From JAOABV01 sp039801465 (GTDB lineage Bacteria > Hydrothermota > Tepidihabitantia > Tepidihabitantales > CAIPLT01): a DNA stretch of 64,000 nt. Below are positions 55,968-64,000 of this stretch, piece by piece (position 1 is the stretch's first letter; each line of letters begins with the position of its first letter). The position numbers and the translations under genes are program-made. Where the stretch lies: assembly GCA_039801465.1 (NCBI GenBank), contig JBDRUT010000010.1:5435-69434 (forward strand). Direction: 5' to 3'. The notes beneath the pieces were generated by a model. That model did no database searches, was not told the DNA's origin, and was given only the letters and a program-made list of their open reading frames with translations.

Positions 55968-56942
55968 ATGTTAAAAGTGATTATTCCTGCAGCCGGAGAA
56001 GGCAGACGGTTAAAACCACATACTCAGACTACGCCTAAGGTATTATTAAAAGTCGCGGGTAAACCAATTTTAGGTCATATTCTTGACCGATTAACTACAA
56101 TAAATCCAGACGAGATAATTGTTGTGGTTGGCAGTCAGGGCACTCGAATTCAAGATTTTTTAACTAAGAACTATCCGCACAAATTCCGATTTGTTGAACA
56201 ACAGAATCCAATGGGATTAGGCGATGCAATCTATCGCGTGAGTGACTGCTTGCAAGACGAGCCGGTATTGATTCTTTTAGGTGATACAATTCTTGATTTA
56301 GATTTCTCGACTCTTATTGGTAAAGTAAATTTAGTAGGCGTTAAACCAGTTCAAGAACCACAACGATTTGGTATTGTTGAAACTCGTAATGGATATGTTA
56401 CTCGGATTACAGAAAAACCACTTGAACCTAAGAATAATTTAGCCTTAGTTGGTGTCTATTACTTCACTAATGCCAAACCACTTTTTGATAGTCTAAAAAA
56501 AATTGTAAGCGAAGATAGAAAGACCCGGGGTGAATATCAATTATCCGATGCACTCCAAGAGATGGTTGATACTGGTATAAAAATAAAGACCTATCCAGTT
56601 GAATATTGGCTTGATTGCGGAACTCCGGAGGCATTAATCACAACTAATCGTTATCTGCTTCAATCTCATCACTATTTTACGCCCAGAGAAAAAGTCGTAA
56701 TAATTCCACCTGTTTATATTGATGATTCGGCAACAATTGAAGAATCAGTAATTGGTCCTTTTGTTTCAATCTCAGAACAAGTTGAAATCCGAAATTCAAT
56801 TATTCGTGATTCGATTATTAATCAAGACTCATATGTTGAAAATTGTTTACTGGAAAGCTCAATTTTAAGCGAGAATGCAGTTGTTCGAGAACGAGCACGA
56901 AAACTTAATTTAGGTGCATTTTCGGAAATGGAATTCGGATAA
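55968..56942 (+). CDS. Sugar-phosphate nucleotidyltransferase
   Basis: 324 residues. N-terminal nucleotidyltransferase AAGEGRRLKPHTQTTPKVLL with the signature Arg/Lys, LLGDTILDLDFS, EYWLDCGTPEAL, and a C-terminal left-handed beta-helix (IGPFVSISEQVEIRNSIIRD). Resembles RmlA/GlmU-type enzymes making NDP-sugars; the specific sugar is not clear. ATG follows AAAGGA. Between the isomerase and tgt. Confidence 0.82.
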   Translation: MLKVIIPAAGEGRRLKPHTQTTPKVLLKVAGKPILGHILDRLTTINPDEIIVVVGSQGTRIQDFLTKNYPHKFRFVEQQNPMGLGDAIYRVSDCLQDEPVLILLGDTILDLDFSTLIGKVNLVGVKPVQEPQRFGIVETRNGYVTRITEKPLEPKNNLALVGVYYFTNAKPLFDSLKKIVSEDRKTRGEYQLSDALQEMVDTGIKIKTYPVEYWLDCGTPEALITTNRYLLQSHHYFTPREKVVIIPPVYIDDSATIEESVIGPFVSISEQVEIRNSIIRDSIINQDSYVENCLLESSILSENAVVRERARKLNLGAFSEMEFG

Positions 56943-57024
56943 TCTATCTGCCACATCAACACCAAGTTGACATATTAAAACTCGCAATTTTCACACTTAA
57001 TAGGTAAGTAAATGTTAAATTACA

Positions 57025-58140
57025 ATGAAATTTGGAATTACTAAAACTCTAAAGGATTGTAAGACAAGACTTGGCAAATTATCTTTGCCTAATGGCATTG
57101 TGCAGACCCCGGTCTTTATGCCTGTTGGAACTCAAGGCACAGTCAAAACGATTACGCCCAAAGAATTATGTGAACTTGGCGCAGAGATGATTGTCTGTAA
57201 CACTTATCATCTTTACTTAAGACCCGGGCATAAAATAATTGAATCCGCAGGGGGAATCTCTAAATTTATTGGTTGGCACAAGCCAGTTTTAACTGATTCT
57301 GGTGGATTTCAGATTTATTCATTAGCATCATTATGTAAGATTACAGATGAAGGAGTAAAATTTCAATCTCATATTGATGGCTCATACCATTTTTTTACCC
57401 CAGAATTTGTTGTTGAAATTCAGGAAAGTTTGGGTTCAGATATTGCAATGTGTTTAGATGTCTGTCCACCCTATCCGGTGTCCCAAGAAGTTGCCCAAGA
57501 AGCAGTGCAGAGAACCTTAAACTGGGCAGAACGCAGTAAAAACTCTAAAAAACCAGATACGAATCTTTTTGGAATAATTCAAGGTGCAACTTATCCTGAA
57601 TTACGGAAAGTCTCTGCCCAAAAGACAGTTGATTTAGGATTTGACGGCTATGCGATTGGCGGTTTATGTTTAGGTGAACCTTCTAATGTGACTTATGAAA
57701 TGATTGATGTGGTCAGAGATTTTATTCCCAACGAATCTCCTTGTTATCTGATGGGTGCAGGTTATCCGGAAGATATAATTGAAGGTGTCAAACGCGGCGT
57801 TGATATCTTTGATTGTGTCTTACCAACTCGTAATGGTAGAACCGGAACTGCTTTTACAAGTTTAGGTAGAATAACCATCAGAAATGCTCAATACATTTCG
57901 GATTTTACTCCGCTTGACCCAGAATGCGAATGTTATACTTGTAAAAACTTTACTCGCTCTTATCTTAGACATCTTTTTATTGCTGGTGAATATTTGGGTC
58001 CTAAACTTCTAACCCTGCATAATTTGAGTTTCTTTCTTACCTTAATTAAAAATATCAGGAAACATATTGAGCAAGACGACTTTTTAAGTTGGTCACAACA
58101 GTTCCTTTCCTGTTATTCATCACAGAACAATAAAGATTGA
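57025..58140 (+). CDS. tgt: Queuine tRNA-ribosyltransferase
   Basis: 371 residues. TPVFMPVGTQGTVKTI, catalytic Asp in LTDSGGFQIYSL, second Asp in VDIFDCVLPTRNGRTG, and zinc ligands CECYTCKNFTRSYLRHL. Exchanges guanine 34 for preQ1 in tRNAs with GUN anticodons. Has an echo of its 3' end 50 bases downstream. Confidence 0.96.
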   Translation: MKFGITKTLKDCKTRLGKLSLPNGIVQTPVFMPVGTQGTVKTITPKELCELGAEMIVCNTYHLYLRPGHKIIESAGGISKFIGWHKPVLTDSGGFQIYSLASLCKITDEGVKFQSHIDGSYHFFTPEFVVEIQESLGSDIAMCLDVCPPYPVSQEVAQEAVQRTLNWAERSKNSKKPDTNLFGIIQGATYPELRKVSAQKTVDLGFDGYAIGGLCLGEPSNVTYEMIDVVRDFIPNESPCYLMGAGYPEDIIEGVKRGVDIFDCVLPTRNGRTGTAFTSLGRITIRNAQYISDFTPLDPECECYTCKNFTRSYLRHLFIAGEYLGPKLLTLHNLSFFLTLIKNIRKHIEQDDFLSWSQQFLSCYSSQNNKD

Positions 58141-58189
58141 GAAAAAAACTTAACTATATCATCAGAATATAAAAATTCCGAATTCGCAA

Positions 58190-58254
58190 GAAGATTTTTT
58201 AATTTGGTCACAGCAATTTTTTTCTCGTTATTCGTCACACAACAACAAAGATTA
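58190..58254 (+). pseudogene. Echo of the tgt 3' end
   Basis: Reads EDFLIWSQQFFSRYSSHNNKD-stop with one extra residue beyond the limit shown by DDFLSWSQQF and LSCYSSQNNKD of tgt. Seven codons differ silently and about five change the residue. No body precedes it. Confidence 0.75.
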
Positions 58255-58355
58255 AGAAATAAGAGACACAAGCCAGATAAAACAATTTAACTACATTACC
58301 AAAATATAAAAAATCCTGAAGTAAAAAGGTGTGTTGAAAATTATATTTATTTTAG

Positions 58356-58553
58356 TTAAGAAATCAGGTTAAAATTATCCAATCCCCAAGCGTGGCATTT
58401 GGGACAACCGATCGGTTCGCCGATTTCAGCATCTCCAGAATGTTTCTCTTTTACCCATTTTGGTGAATTCCTTATTATATATACTAATGCTCGGACGAAT
58501 TCATCACCGATATTAACGGGTTGTTCAATTGAAGATAAATATTAACCTACGGC
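58356..58553 (-). pseudogene. Truncated copy of the R-M-linked zinc-ribbon gene
   Basis: Minus-strand frame reads SPKWVKEKHSGDAEIGEP, then IGCPKCHAWGLDNFNLIS-stop, against APNWVKDKDLGDAEIGEP and IGCPKCHAWGVNNF of the intact gene at 60406-60648. The first zinc-binding half (CLNC) is missing. It lies on the far side of the AbiE pair from the intact gene and in the same direction. Confidence 0.75.
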
Positions 58554-58593
58554 AAATGGATTAAACGATAATAAGAAGATGATAGTTTTGAAA

Positions 58594-58786
58594 AGTGCCA
58601 TTGAAAACACAAACTATACAAAAAACAAGGAGGAAATCAATGATTTCAATAGCGAAATTGGCTTTCGCAGAGATTTCGAAGATGAGACCTCGGCAAAAGT
58701 CAATATTTGCACTGAAGTCACTGAAACCACTGAATTTTCTTTATATATTTTCTGTGTCTTCAGTGTTTTCAGTGGCACTTTTCAGA
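58594..58786. repeat. MITE-like element with inverted ends and an internal ORF
   Basis: AAAAGTGCCATTGAAAACAC at the left and GTGTTTTCAGTGGCACTTTT at the right are inverted repeats with one mismatch over 20 bases, ~190 bp apart. The right end belongs to the dispersed family seen at 28218 and 39141. Inside, AAGGAGG precedes ATG 58640, giving a 54-codon ORF (MISIAKLAFAEISKMRPRQ...) that runs through the right end to 58804. No transposase. Confidence 0.5.
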
Positions 58787-58804
58787 ATCTCCGAAGATAA
58801 CTAA

Positions 58805-58832
58805 TTGACAAAAAGCTATTTATCAGTATTAT
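58805..58832 (+). promoter_or_regulatory. Promoter of the AbiE pair
   Basis: TTGACA, 16-base spacer, TATTAT, about 35 bases before the ATG. AbiEi antitoxins in general repress their own promoter; no obvious inverted operator seen. Confidence 0.55.
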
Positions 58833-58866
58833 TTCCATAATACATATTTTTATATGTTATAAAGAA

Positions 58867-59505
58867 ATGAAATATTACGAGTTCAAAAACATTTTTAGTA
58901 AATTGCCTGTGATTACGACGAAAGATATTTACAGCGCAATAGAGAATCCACGAGTTCTTATTACAGTTCAACTAAATACTTGGCAAAAGAAAGGATTAAT
59001 AGTTAAACTCAAAAAAGGACTATATCTTTTAAACGAGCAGGACCGAAAAATTCATCCCTCACGGATTTTTTTAGCCAATATCTTATATTCACCATCTTAT
59101 GTGAGTACCGAATACGCGCTGGGATATTATGGTTTAATTCCAGAAAAAGTTACAGATGTTACATCCGTAACAACTAAGAAGACAGCAAAATTTGTTAATC
59201 GTTTAGGAATGTTCATCTATCAGCATGTAAAAACTGACCTGTTTTTTGGTTTTACGGAAATTAAGGATGAAAATAAATTGCCTATACTGATTGCCGAACC
59301 AGAGAAAGCGATGCTTGACTTTATCTATTTGAACCGATCCGAATTTAAAGACCAAGACAAAGATATTTTTAACAAATCTTATCGGTTTCAAAACCTTAAT
59401 ATTCTCAAAAAGAAAAAACTTCTTGGTTATGCACGAAGATTCAACAAGAAGACCATACTTGATATTACTTACCGCTTATTAGATTTCATTACAGAATATG
59501 CTTAG
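58867..59505 (+). CDS. abiEi: AbiEi-type antitoxin / transcriptional regulator
   Basis: 212 residues. N-terminal winged helix (FKNIFSKLPVITTKDIYSAI, WQKKGLIVKLKKGLYLL), then SYVSTEYALGYYGLIPE and IAEPEKAMLDFIYL of the AbiEi C-terminal domain. In type IV toxin-antitoxin systems it represses the operon and counteracts AbiEii. Its end overlaps the next gene by 8 bases. Confidence 0.85.
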   Translation: MKYYEFKNIFSKLPVITTKDIYSAIENPRVLITVQLNTWQKKGLIVKLKKGLYLLNEQDRKIHPSRIFLANILYSPSYVSTEYALGYYGLIPEKVTDVTSVTTKKTAKFVNRLGMFIYQHVKTDLFFGFTEIKDENKLPILIAEPEKAMLDFIYLNRSEFKDQDKDIFNKSYRFQNLNILKKKKLLGYARRFNKKTILDITYRLLDFITEYA

Positions 59506-60292
59506 TTTAATTGAGAAAGAAATTGCTTCGATTCCTGACCGGGAAACGAAAATTCACATTACGCGAGAATTTCTTCAACTATTAATATTAAAAATCTTAT
59601 ACGACCGCGGGTATTATAAAAATCTCGCTTTTGTTGGGGGGACAGCATTAAGAATCCTGTATGGCTTGCGCCGATTTTCCGAAGACCTTGACTTTTCGCT
59701 GATTCGGGCTCAGGGTTATAACTTTGATAAACTATTAGAGAAAATTGTTTATGACTTAGAAAAGGTAGGTTTATCTTTAGATATCAAAAAGCAACTTGAA
59801 CCACCAGTCCATTCGGCAATGTTTAAATTCAAGAGGATTTTATTTCAATTAGGTCTGTCGGATATCAAAAGTGAGAAGTTATCAATTAAATTAGAAATTG
59901 ATGTTAACCCACCAAAAGGATGGCAAACTATAATTCAATTAGTAAGCAGACATTTTGTCTTTACGGTAACTACTTTCGATATACCTTCACTCTATGCATT
60001 AAAACTGCATGCCTGTTTTTATCGAAAATATACCAAAGGCAGAGACTTTTACGATTTACTTTGGTATTTAGGACGCAAAACGATTCCTAATTTTACATTA
60101 CTCAATAAGGCAATTGAACAGACCGAACATAAAAAAATTGACTTGAACGCAACTAACTTCTCCGCATTCTTAAAAAAGAATTTAGCCAAGATTGATTTTG
60201 CAAAAGTAAGAAGAGATGTTGCGAGGTTTATTGAAGATAAGAACGAATTGAAATTAATTGATAAAGATACGATTCTAAAACTGATAAGTTAA
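59498..60292 (+). CDS. abiEii: AbiEii/AbiGii-type nucleotidyltransferase toxin
   Basis: 264 residues. AFVGGTALRILYGLRRFSEDLDFSL is the family motif (GGTAL, R.S.DLDF nucleotidyltransferase site), followed by LEIDVNPP and DIPSLYALKLHACFYRKYTKGRDFYDLLWYL in two halves. Related toxins transfer nucleotides to tRNA acceptor ends and block translation, protecting against phage. Cotranslated with its antitoxin. Confidence 0.88.
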   Translation: MLSLIEKEIASIPDRETKIHITREFLQLLILKILYDRGYYKNLAFVGGTALRILYGLRRFSEDLDFSLIRAQGYNFDKLLEKIVYDLEKVGLSLDIKKQLEPPVHSAMFKFKRILFQLGLSDIKSEKLSIKLEIDVNPPKGWQTIIQLVSRHFVFTVTTFDIPSLYALKLHACFYRKYTKGRDFYDLLWYLGRKTIPNFTLLNKAIEQTEHKKIDLNATNFSAFLKKNLAKIDFAKVRRDVARFIEDKNELKLIDKDTILKLIS

Positions 60293-60405
60293 ACACTGAT
60301 TTAGGCCTTAAAGAAATTTAAGAATTGAAACTAATAACAACTTGTTGAAATCGATGGTAATTTATTATCTTAAAGTGATATGTCACTAAAAATATCTGCA
60401 AGTTC

Positions 60406-60648
60406 CTATGATTTTCTATCAGTTTCAATGACTGTAAAATTATTTACACCCCAAGCGTGACATTTGGGACAACCAATCGGTTCGCCGATTTCAGCATCTC
60501 CTAAGTCTTTATCTTTAACCCAATTTGGTGCTTCACTAAGATATTCGGGTTCTATTGTATTAGATGCAACACAATAATTATAATCATTGAATTGAAAAAT
60601 AAATACCTTACCTTGATAACCACAGTTGAGACATTTATATTTGGGCAT
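60406..60648 (-). CDS. Small zinc-ribbon protein of the R-M operon
   Basis: 80 residues. Two Cys pairs, YKCLNCGYQG near the N-terminus and IGCPKCHAWG near the C-terminus, form a zinc ribbon split by a ~45-residue acidic insert. No family recognised. It starts 4 bases after the endonuclease stop, so it is very likely cotranslated with the restriction enzyme; it could control or assist it, or be a passenger. A broken copy lies at 58356-58553 beyond the AbiE pair. Confidence 0.75.
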   Translation of the reverse strand: MPKYKCLNCGYQGKVFIFQFNDYNYCVASNTIEPEYLSEAPNWVKDKDLGDAEIGEPIGCPKCHAWGVNNFTVIETDRKS

Positions 60649-60652
60649 AATA

Positions 60653-61246
60653 TTATACTCCTTTTGGGTGTGTTTTTATTAACCCTTTCCGCCAATAAAG
60701 AATATCTTTCGGTAAATCAGTAATAAATTTAACAATGCCACCCAAGGCGGTTCTTTTATTTGTAGTATAAACCCCATCAAGAAATGTTGAAGCCAATTCT
60801 CTATCTTTAGTTGGTTTTTCCTCGCTACCTAATTCTGACTCCCATTCTTTCTTTTTTGCTCTTCCCGCATCATCAGTAACAAGCACAAATTTAACCCGCG
60901 TTAAAACTCGAAATAAAATGCTATAAAAAAATGTTTCCGGAAATCTGCCGTGAAAACTTGTTTTACAACTGATAATTGCAATCGGATAGTCGTCAGTATC
61001 AGCAACAACTAAATCGACATCACCCCAAACGCCTTTAGATTTAGATTCTTTTGTAGGTACTAATAGATACTCATAAAGCGCTTTATATTTTAATGGCTCT
61101 CTTTTTATTTCGTTGCCAAAATAAATTTTTATTCCATCCTTAGTTAATTCTTGTTTTAAATACTCTGCAATCCGGCGTTCTAATGCTTTTCCAGATTTGG
61201 CAACATAACTTTGTCTTTCTTCCCAAGAAGTATATTCTTTATTCAT
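60653..61246 (-). CDS. Type II restriction endonuclease, BsaWI-like
   Basis: 197 residues. WGDVDLVVADTDDYPIAIIS with CKTS following gives a PD-(D/E)xK-type site (acidic Asp76/Asp78, Lys95, Ser-Cys in place of Glu), and KSGKALERRIAEYL is an N-terminal helix with Arg/Glu. The form recalls the BsaWI family that cuts CCGG-containing sites; that is recognition by pattern and the specificity is unproven. Starts 6 bases after the methyltransferase stop. Confidence 0.75.
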   Translation of the reverse strand: MNKEYTSWEERQSYVAKSGKALERRIAEYLKQELTKDGIKIYFGNEIKREPLKYKALYEYLLVPTKESKSKGVWGDVDLVVADTDDYPIAIISCKTSFHGRFPETFFYSILFRVLTRVKFVLVTDDAGRAKKKEWESELGSEEKPTKDRELASTFLDGVYTTNKRTALGGIVKFITDLPKDILYWRKGLIKTHPKGV

Positions 61247-61252
61247 ACTTAT

Positions 61253-62140
61253 TTAGGTTTGTATTTTTAGTTGATATATTTTTACTTCATTGATTAATCT
61301 TTGTTTTGCTAATTCACAATATTTTTTATCAATTTCAATGCCAATTCCTTTTCGATTTGTCATAGCGCAGGCAATAAGAGTTGTGCCGCTTCCTAAAAAT
61401 GGGTCTAAAATTGTATCGCCAACAAAAGAAAATAGTTTTATGCATCTTTTTGGCAATTCAATTGGAAATGGTGCAGGATGACCAACTCTTTTTTTGCTTT
61501 CGCCCATGAATGTCCATACGCCATTAGTCCAATTCACAAATTCATCTTTAGTGATATCAGATTTTCTGCTACCACTGGTTTTTTTCCATTGTTCTTTATA
61601 TAAAACGACAATAACTTCTACTGGTGCAATTACAAAAGGTGCTGATGCCGATAACCAAGAACCCCAAGCGGTTCTTCGGGAAATATTTTGTTCATTCCAG
61701 ATAATCGTTGAATGGTATTTCCAGCCTACTTCCTTTGCAATTGTTGTAATGTCAGCACATACACTTTGTTGACCACCTTTATTTTTATCTAAAGGAATAT
61801 TAAGACAAAAACGACCATCAACTTTTGCGAGCCGATAACATTTTGCTATCCATTCTTTGGTAAAAGACAAATAATCTTCATAAGACATTGTGTCTTTGTG
61901 GGAATTATATTCGATGCCAACATTATATGGTGGTGAGGTTACGATTAAATCAATTGACTCTTCTTCAATGCACTCGGTTTTGAGAAAATCGTCGTTATAT
62001 ATAGAAATTAAATCTGTTTGAAAGTACGGTTGAATTCTCTGGCGGGGTTTATAAATTACAAGCGATTCTTTAATTAGATTTGGTTTTCGTAATTTTTTTC
62101 TATAAACTTTGTTTTTGATAATTGATTTTGGTTGCTTCAT
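61253..62140 (-). CDS. DNA methyltransferase (beta class, N4-cytosine or N6-adenine)
   Basis: 295 residues. Motif IV TSPPYNVG comes first (~68-75) and motif I DPFLGSGTTLIACA comes last, the beta-class order; the TSPPY form is typical of N4-cytosine and some N6-adenine enzymes. It protects the host sites cut by the cotranscribed endonuclease. I start at ATG 62140 (MKQPKSII): the upstream ATG at 62170 lies within the promoter spacer. Confidence 0.88.
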   Translation of the reverse strand: MKQPKSIIKNKVYRKKLRKPNLIKESLVIYKPRQRIQPYFQTDLISIYNDDFLKTECIEEESIDLIVTSPPYNVGIEYNSHKDTMSYEDYLSFTKEWIAKCYRLAKVDGRFCLNIPLDKNKGGQQSVCADITTIAKEVGWKYHSTIIWNEQNISRRTAWGSWLSASAPFVIAPVEVIVVLYKEQWKKTSGSRKSDITKDEFVNWTNGVWTFMGESKKRVGHPAPFPIELPKRCIKLFSFVGDTILDPFLGSGTTLIACAMTNRKGIGIEIDKKYCELAKQRLINEVKIYQLKIQT

Positions 62141-62152
62141 TTTTATACAAGC

Positions 62153-62180
62153 ATTATAAACATCCGGCATACAATGTCAA
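62153..62180 (-). promoter_or_regulatory. Promoter of the restriction-modification operon
   Basis: Minus strand TTGACA, 16-base spacer, TATAAT. The -10 box is 12 bases from the start codon, giving a leader of about 6 bases. No C-box visible. Confidence 0.65.
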
Positions 62181-62337
62181 CTATTATTAATTTAGAAGTC
62201 AAGGGTTAATGGGTGAAGTTAGGCAAAAGAGGAGATGGGGTCTATAACGATTAAAAACACCGGCTTAATTATTTGCTTGGCAGATGTTAAAAATTTATTT
62301 TTGGTCAAATTTTTTTCCAACTTGAATTAATGATAAT

Positions 62338-62439
62338 ATGAATGGCAAGTTAATTGCTAAAGTGAACGCTATTTTCAATGCTGAATTAGGTGGCAGACTG
62401 CAAGATGAATTGCGAGATGTTTTTGATGGTAGACTTTGA
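62338..62439 (+). CDS. 33-residue acidic ORF convergent to paralogue B
   Basis: MNGKLIAKVNAIFNAELGG then RLQDELRDVFDGRL. No ribosome site. Its tail resembles that of the remnant at 37620-37793 (ILDDLEDGLFDRVRY), and both lie downstream of, and facing, a copy of the small helical-protein gene. Could be a small gene of a two-gene cassette or a remnant. Confidence 0.3.
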   Translation: MNGKLIAKVNAIFNAELGGRLQDELRDVFDGRL

Positions 62440-62674
62440 GGTCAAAATCTTGAAAGAAATTATAGCAATATGATTTCCAATAAATTAGACATTGCAAATT
62501 ATAACATTTTTGACCTTGACAGCAGAGTAGGGAATGGCAGGGATTTTGTATCAGCACTGCCACCCCACAGCCACTACACAGATTTTATTGTTTTTTAACT
62601 TTATTACCTTCTGCATATAGATATAAAGGTATAATTTTGAGATATTTTGATTGATTCGGCAAATCATTTTGTTA
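62440..62674. other. Intergenic, no gene seen
   Basis: Contains CACTGCCACCCCACAG near 62553, a loose counterpart of CTCTGCCACCACACTG near 37902. Confidence 0.3.
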
Positions 62675-63028
62675 TCAGTTTTCTGTTGCTTTGCTCATAT
62701 TAAGTATCGCTGTGAGAATTTTTTCCAAAATCTCTTTATTCAGCCCTTGGGCTTGTGCTTTGGACATCAGAAAGTCAATTTCAGTTTGCAATTGCTTGCC
62801 AGCATATTTTCTGGCTAATGCTTGAATTTTACGACCGAAGTTAAGATATGGAATATTAAATATTGTTGATACTGCGCTTTCACTTAAGATGCTCTTAATT
62901 ATATTATCAGTATGCACTTGCAATTCAAACGCATTAGCCACTTGAGAACTGACATATTGTCGCTTGAGCGGATTCGGTTCATAATATTTTTCCAACCATC
63001 GTTCAGTGCGCAGACTTGCTTTTTTCAT
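62675..63028 (-). CDS. Unknown small helical protein, paralogue B
   Basis: 117 residues, predicted helical. Shares KASLRTERWL, the block PLKRQYVSSQVA, the block NIPYLNFGRKI and KQLQTEIDF with paralogue A at 38469. Start set by AAAGGAG upstream of ATG 63028. Differences are spread along the length and concentrate in the C-terminal helix. No known domain; function unknown. Confidence 0.7.
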   Translation of the reverse strand: MKKASLRTERWLEKYYEPNPLKRQYVSSQVANAFELQVHTDNIIKSILSESAVSTIFNIPYLNFGRKIQALARKYAGKQLQTEIDFLMSKAQAQGLNKEILEKILTAILNMSKATEN

Positions 63029-63638
63029 AATCATCATCTCCTTTTTATATAAAAGATTGTTTTAATTAAATATTGCACCACTTGGGTTAGATTTAAATTT
63101 TAAGCATTGCCTTTCAGCATTATCAGATAAATAATCCGAGATTGTACGCAAATATAACTATTAATTACAACAAGAACTAATGCCCAATGCAGTTTAAGTG
63201 TTATTCGGTTATCAGATTAAACTGAATACTTGTTGTCAAAGAACAAATATGTGCATATATGAATATATTGTAAGATAAAAACTATTTTTGTCAAGGAAAA
63301 GTTTTTGAGGGCTTAAAAAGAGTTGCATTCATTGGTTGTATGGATTAAAAGGACGATTTCGATGATGGAAAAACCAATAATATTCTTGATGGTATCGTCA
63401 AAATATTTGTGTAATCAAGGCTTTGTCAGAATTCTTTTTTAAAGAATCTAAAAGAAATATTGTCGTCAAAGAAAATATTAGATATAGTTAGTCTTTTTGT
63501 CAGAAGGGAATTTTGTTTAATATATTGTAGAGTATATCCGAAATGAATTTTTGTTTAATAATCCAAACTACTTGTGGGTGTGCATCTGTTTCTGGATTAG
63601 TTATCAATCAATATCTTCCGTGATAAAAAGATTTACTC
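63029..63638. other. AT-rich interval, nothing recognised
   Basis: No open frame of note, no RNA gene and no repeat seen before the tandem array begins. Confidence 0.4.
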
Positions 63639-64000
63639 AAGAGTCTATTGTTCTTTTGTCGGGCAAAGTTTAATTGTTTCAGGTAATATTTGCTATATAG
63701 TTAATTTGCATTGTGGTTTAGATACAGAAATATCAAGAGTCTACTTTTCTTTTATTGGGTAAAGTTTAATTGTTTTGGGTAATATTTGCTATATAGTTAA
63801 TTTGCATTGTGGTTTAGATACAGAAATATCAAGAGTCTACTTTTCTTTTATTGGGTAAAGTTTAATTGTTTTGGGTAATATTTGCTATATAGTTAATTTG
63901 CATTGTGGTTTAGATACAGAAATGTCAAGAGTCTACTTTTCTTTTATTGGGTAAAGTTTAATTGTTTTGGGTAATATTTGCTATATAGTTAATTTGCATT
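63639..64000. repeat. 96-bp tandem repeat array, cut by the window edge
   Basis: AAGAGTCTA recurs at 63639, 63735, 63831 and 63927, exactly 96 bases apart. Units two to four are almost identical (ATATC/ATGTC being one change), the first is more diverged, as is usual at an array edge. All six frames are stopped, so it is not coding. It continues beyond 64000. Confidence 0.9.

Noticed and set aside
63639..64000. CRISPR array
   Set aside because: Whole 96-bp units repeat without unique spacers, and no cas genes are near.

Overview
AT-rich bacterial DNA with densely packed genes from an uncultured anaerobe. The mix is a four-subunit-type pyruvate:ferredoxin oxidoreductase locus, pyruvate phosphate dikinase, thiolase-like/DUF35 proteins, outer-membrane barrels with a Por-type (T9SS) sorting tail, MEP isoprenoid genes and a mannose-family PTS. 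It fits a candidate phylum such as WOR-3/Stahlbacteria; that assignment is inference, since no rRNA is present.

Layout. 1-3.2 kb: 3' part of a TolB/Omp85-like barrel gene, a repeat-bearing gap, and a 3D-domain protein. 3.2-7.4 kb (minus): yebC-ruvC-ruvA-ruvB and a polysaccharide deacetylase. 7.6-10 kb: a Kelch protein with a sorting tail, then repeats. 10-13.5 kb: two thiolase-fold proteins and two DUF35 proteins in one operon closed by a strong terminator. 13.5-18.2 kb: GNAT, pyruvate-kinase-C-like, DUF2007, DUF2905, ppdK. 18.7-24 kb: glycosyltransferase, SDR, and a btuB-like receptor behind a cobalamin riboswitch. 24-27.9 kb (minus): deacetylase-family enzyme, two glycosyltransferases, dut. 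28.3-36 kb: tRNA-Val, zinc-ribbon protein, RNase HI, flippase, deacetylase, glycosyltransferase, M3 peptidase. 36.3-39 kb: MntA/HepT toxin-antitoxin pair, transposase remnant, repeats. 39.5-44.9 kb: fabH and the POR genes. 45.6-49.9 kb (minus): trpS-ispD-dxr-rseP. 50.2-58.1 kb: PTS IIB/IIC/IID, HPr, EI, sugar-phosphate isomerase, sugar nucleotidyltransferase, tgt. 58.9-62.1 kb: AbiE toxin-antitoxin pair and a restriction-modification operon with a zinc-ribbon gene. 62.3-64 kb: a second copy of a small helical-protein cassette and a 96-bp tandem repeat array running off the window.

The most striking pattern is a set of 'gene-terminus echoes'. Beside at least eight genes lies a short diverged copy of that gene's own first or last 12-45 codons: 3' echoes of the Omp85, M3 peptidase, tgt, PTS IIB (twice) and zinc-ribbon genes, and 5' echoes of the HDAC-like, one glycosyltransferase, SIS-isomerase and flippase genes. 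In several, most changes are synonymous, so the fragments look like relics of once-functional homologues. Both toxin-antitoxin pairs sit between a gene and its own echo. Two of the 5' echoes form 20-22 codon leader ORFs whose stop overlaps the real start codon.

Other points: a GC-rich intergenic element in three copies, thiolase-fold proteins lacking the usual catalytic residues, a cobalamin riboswitch with an internal expansion, and near-consensus promoters placed so close to start codons that the mRNAs would be leaderless or nearly so.
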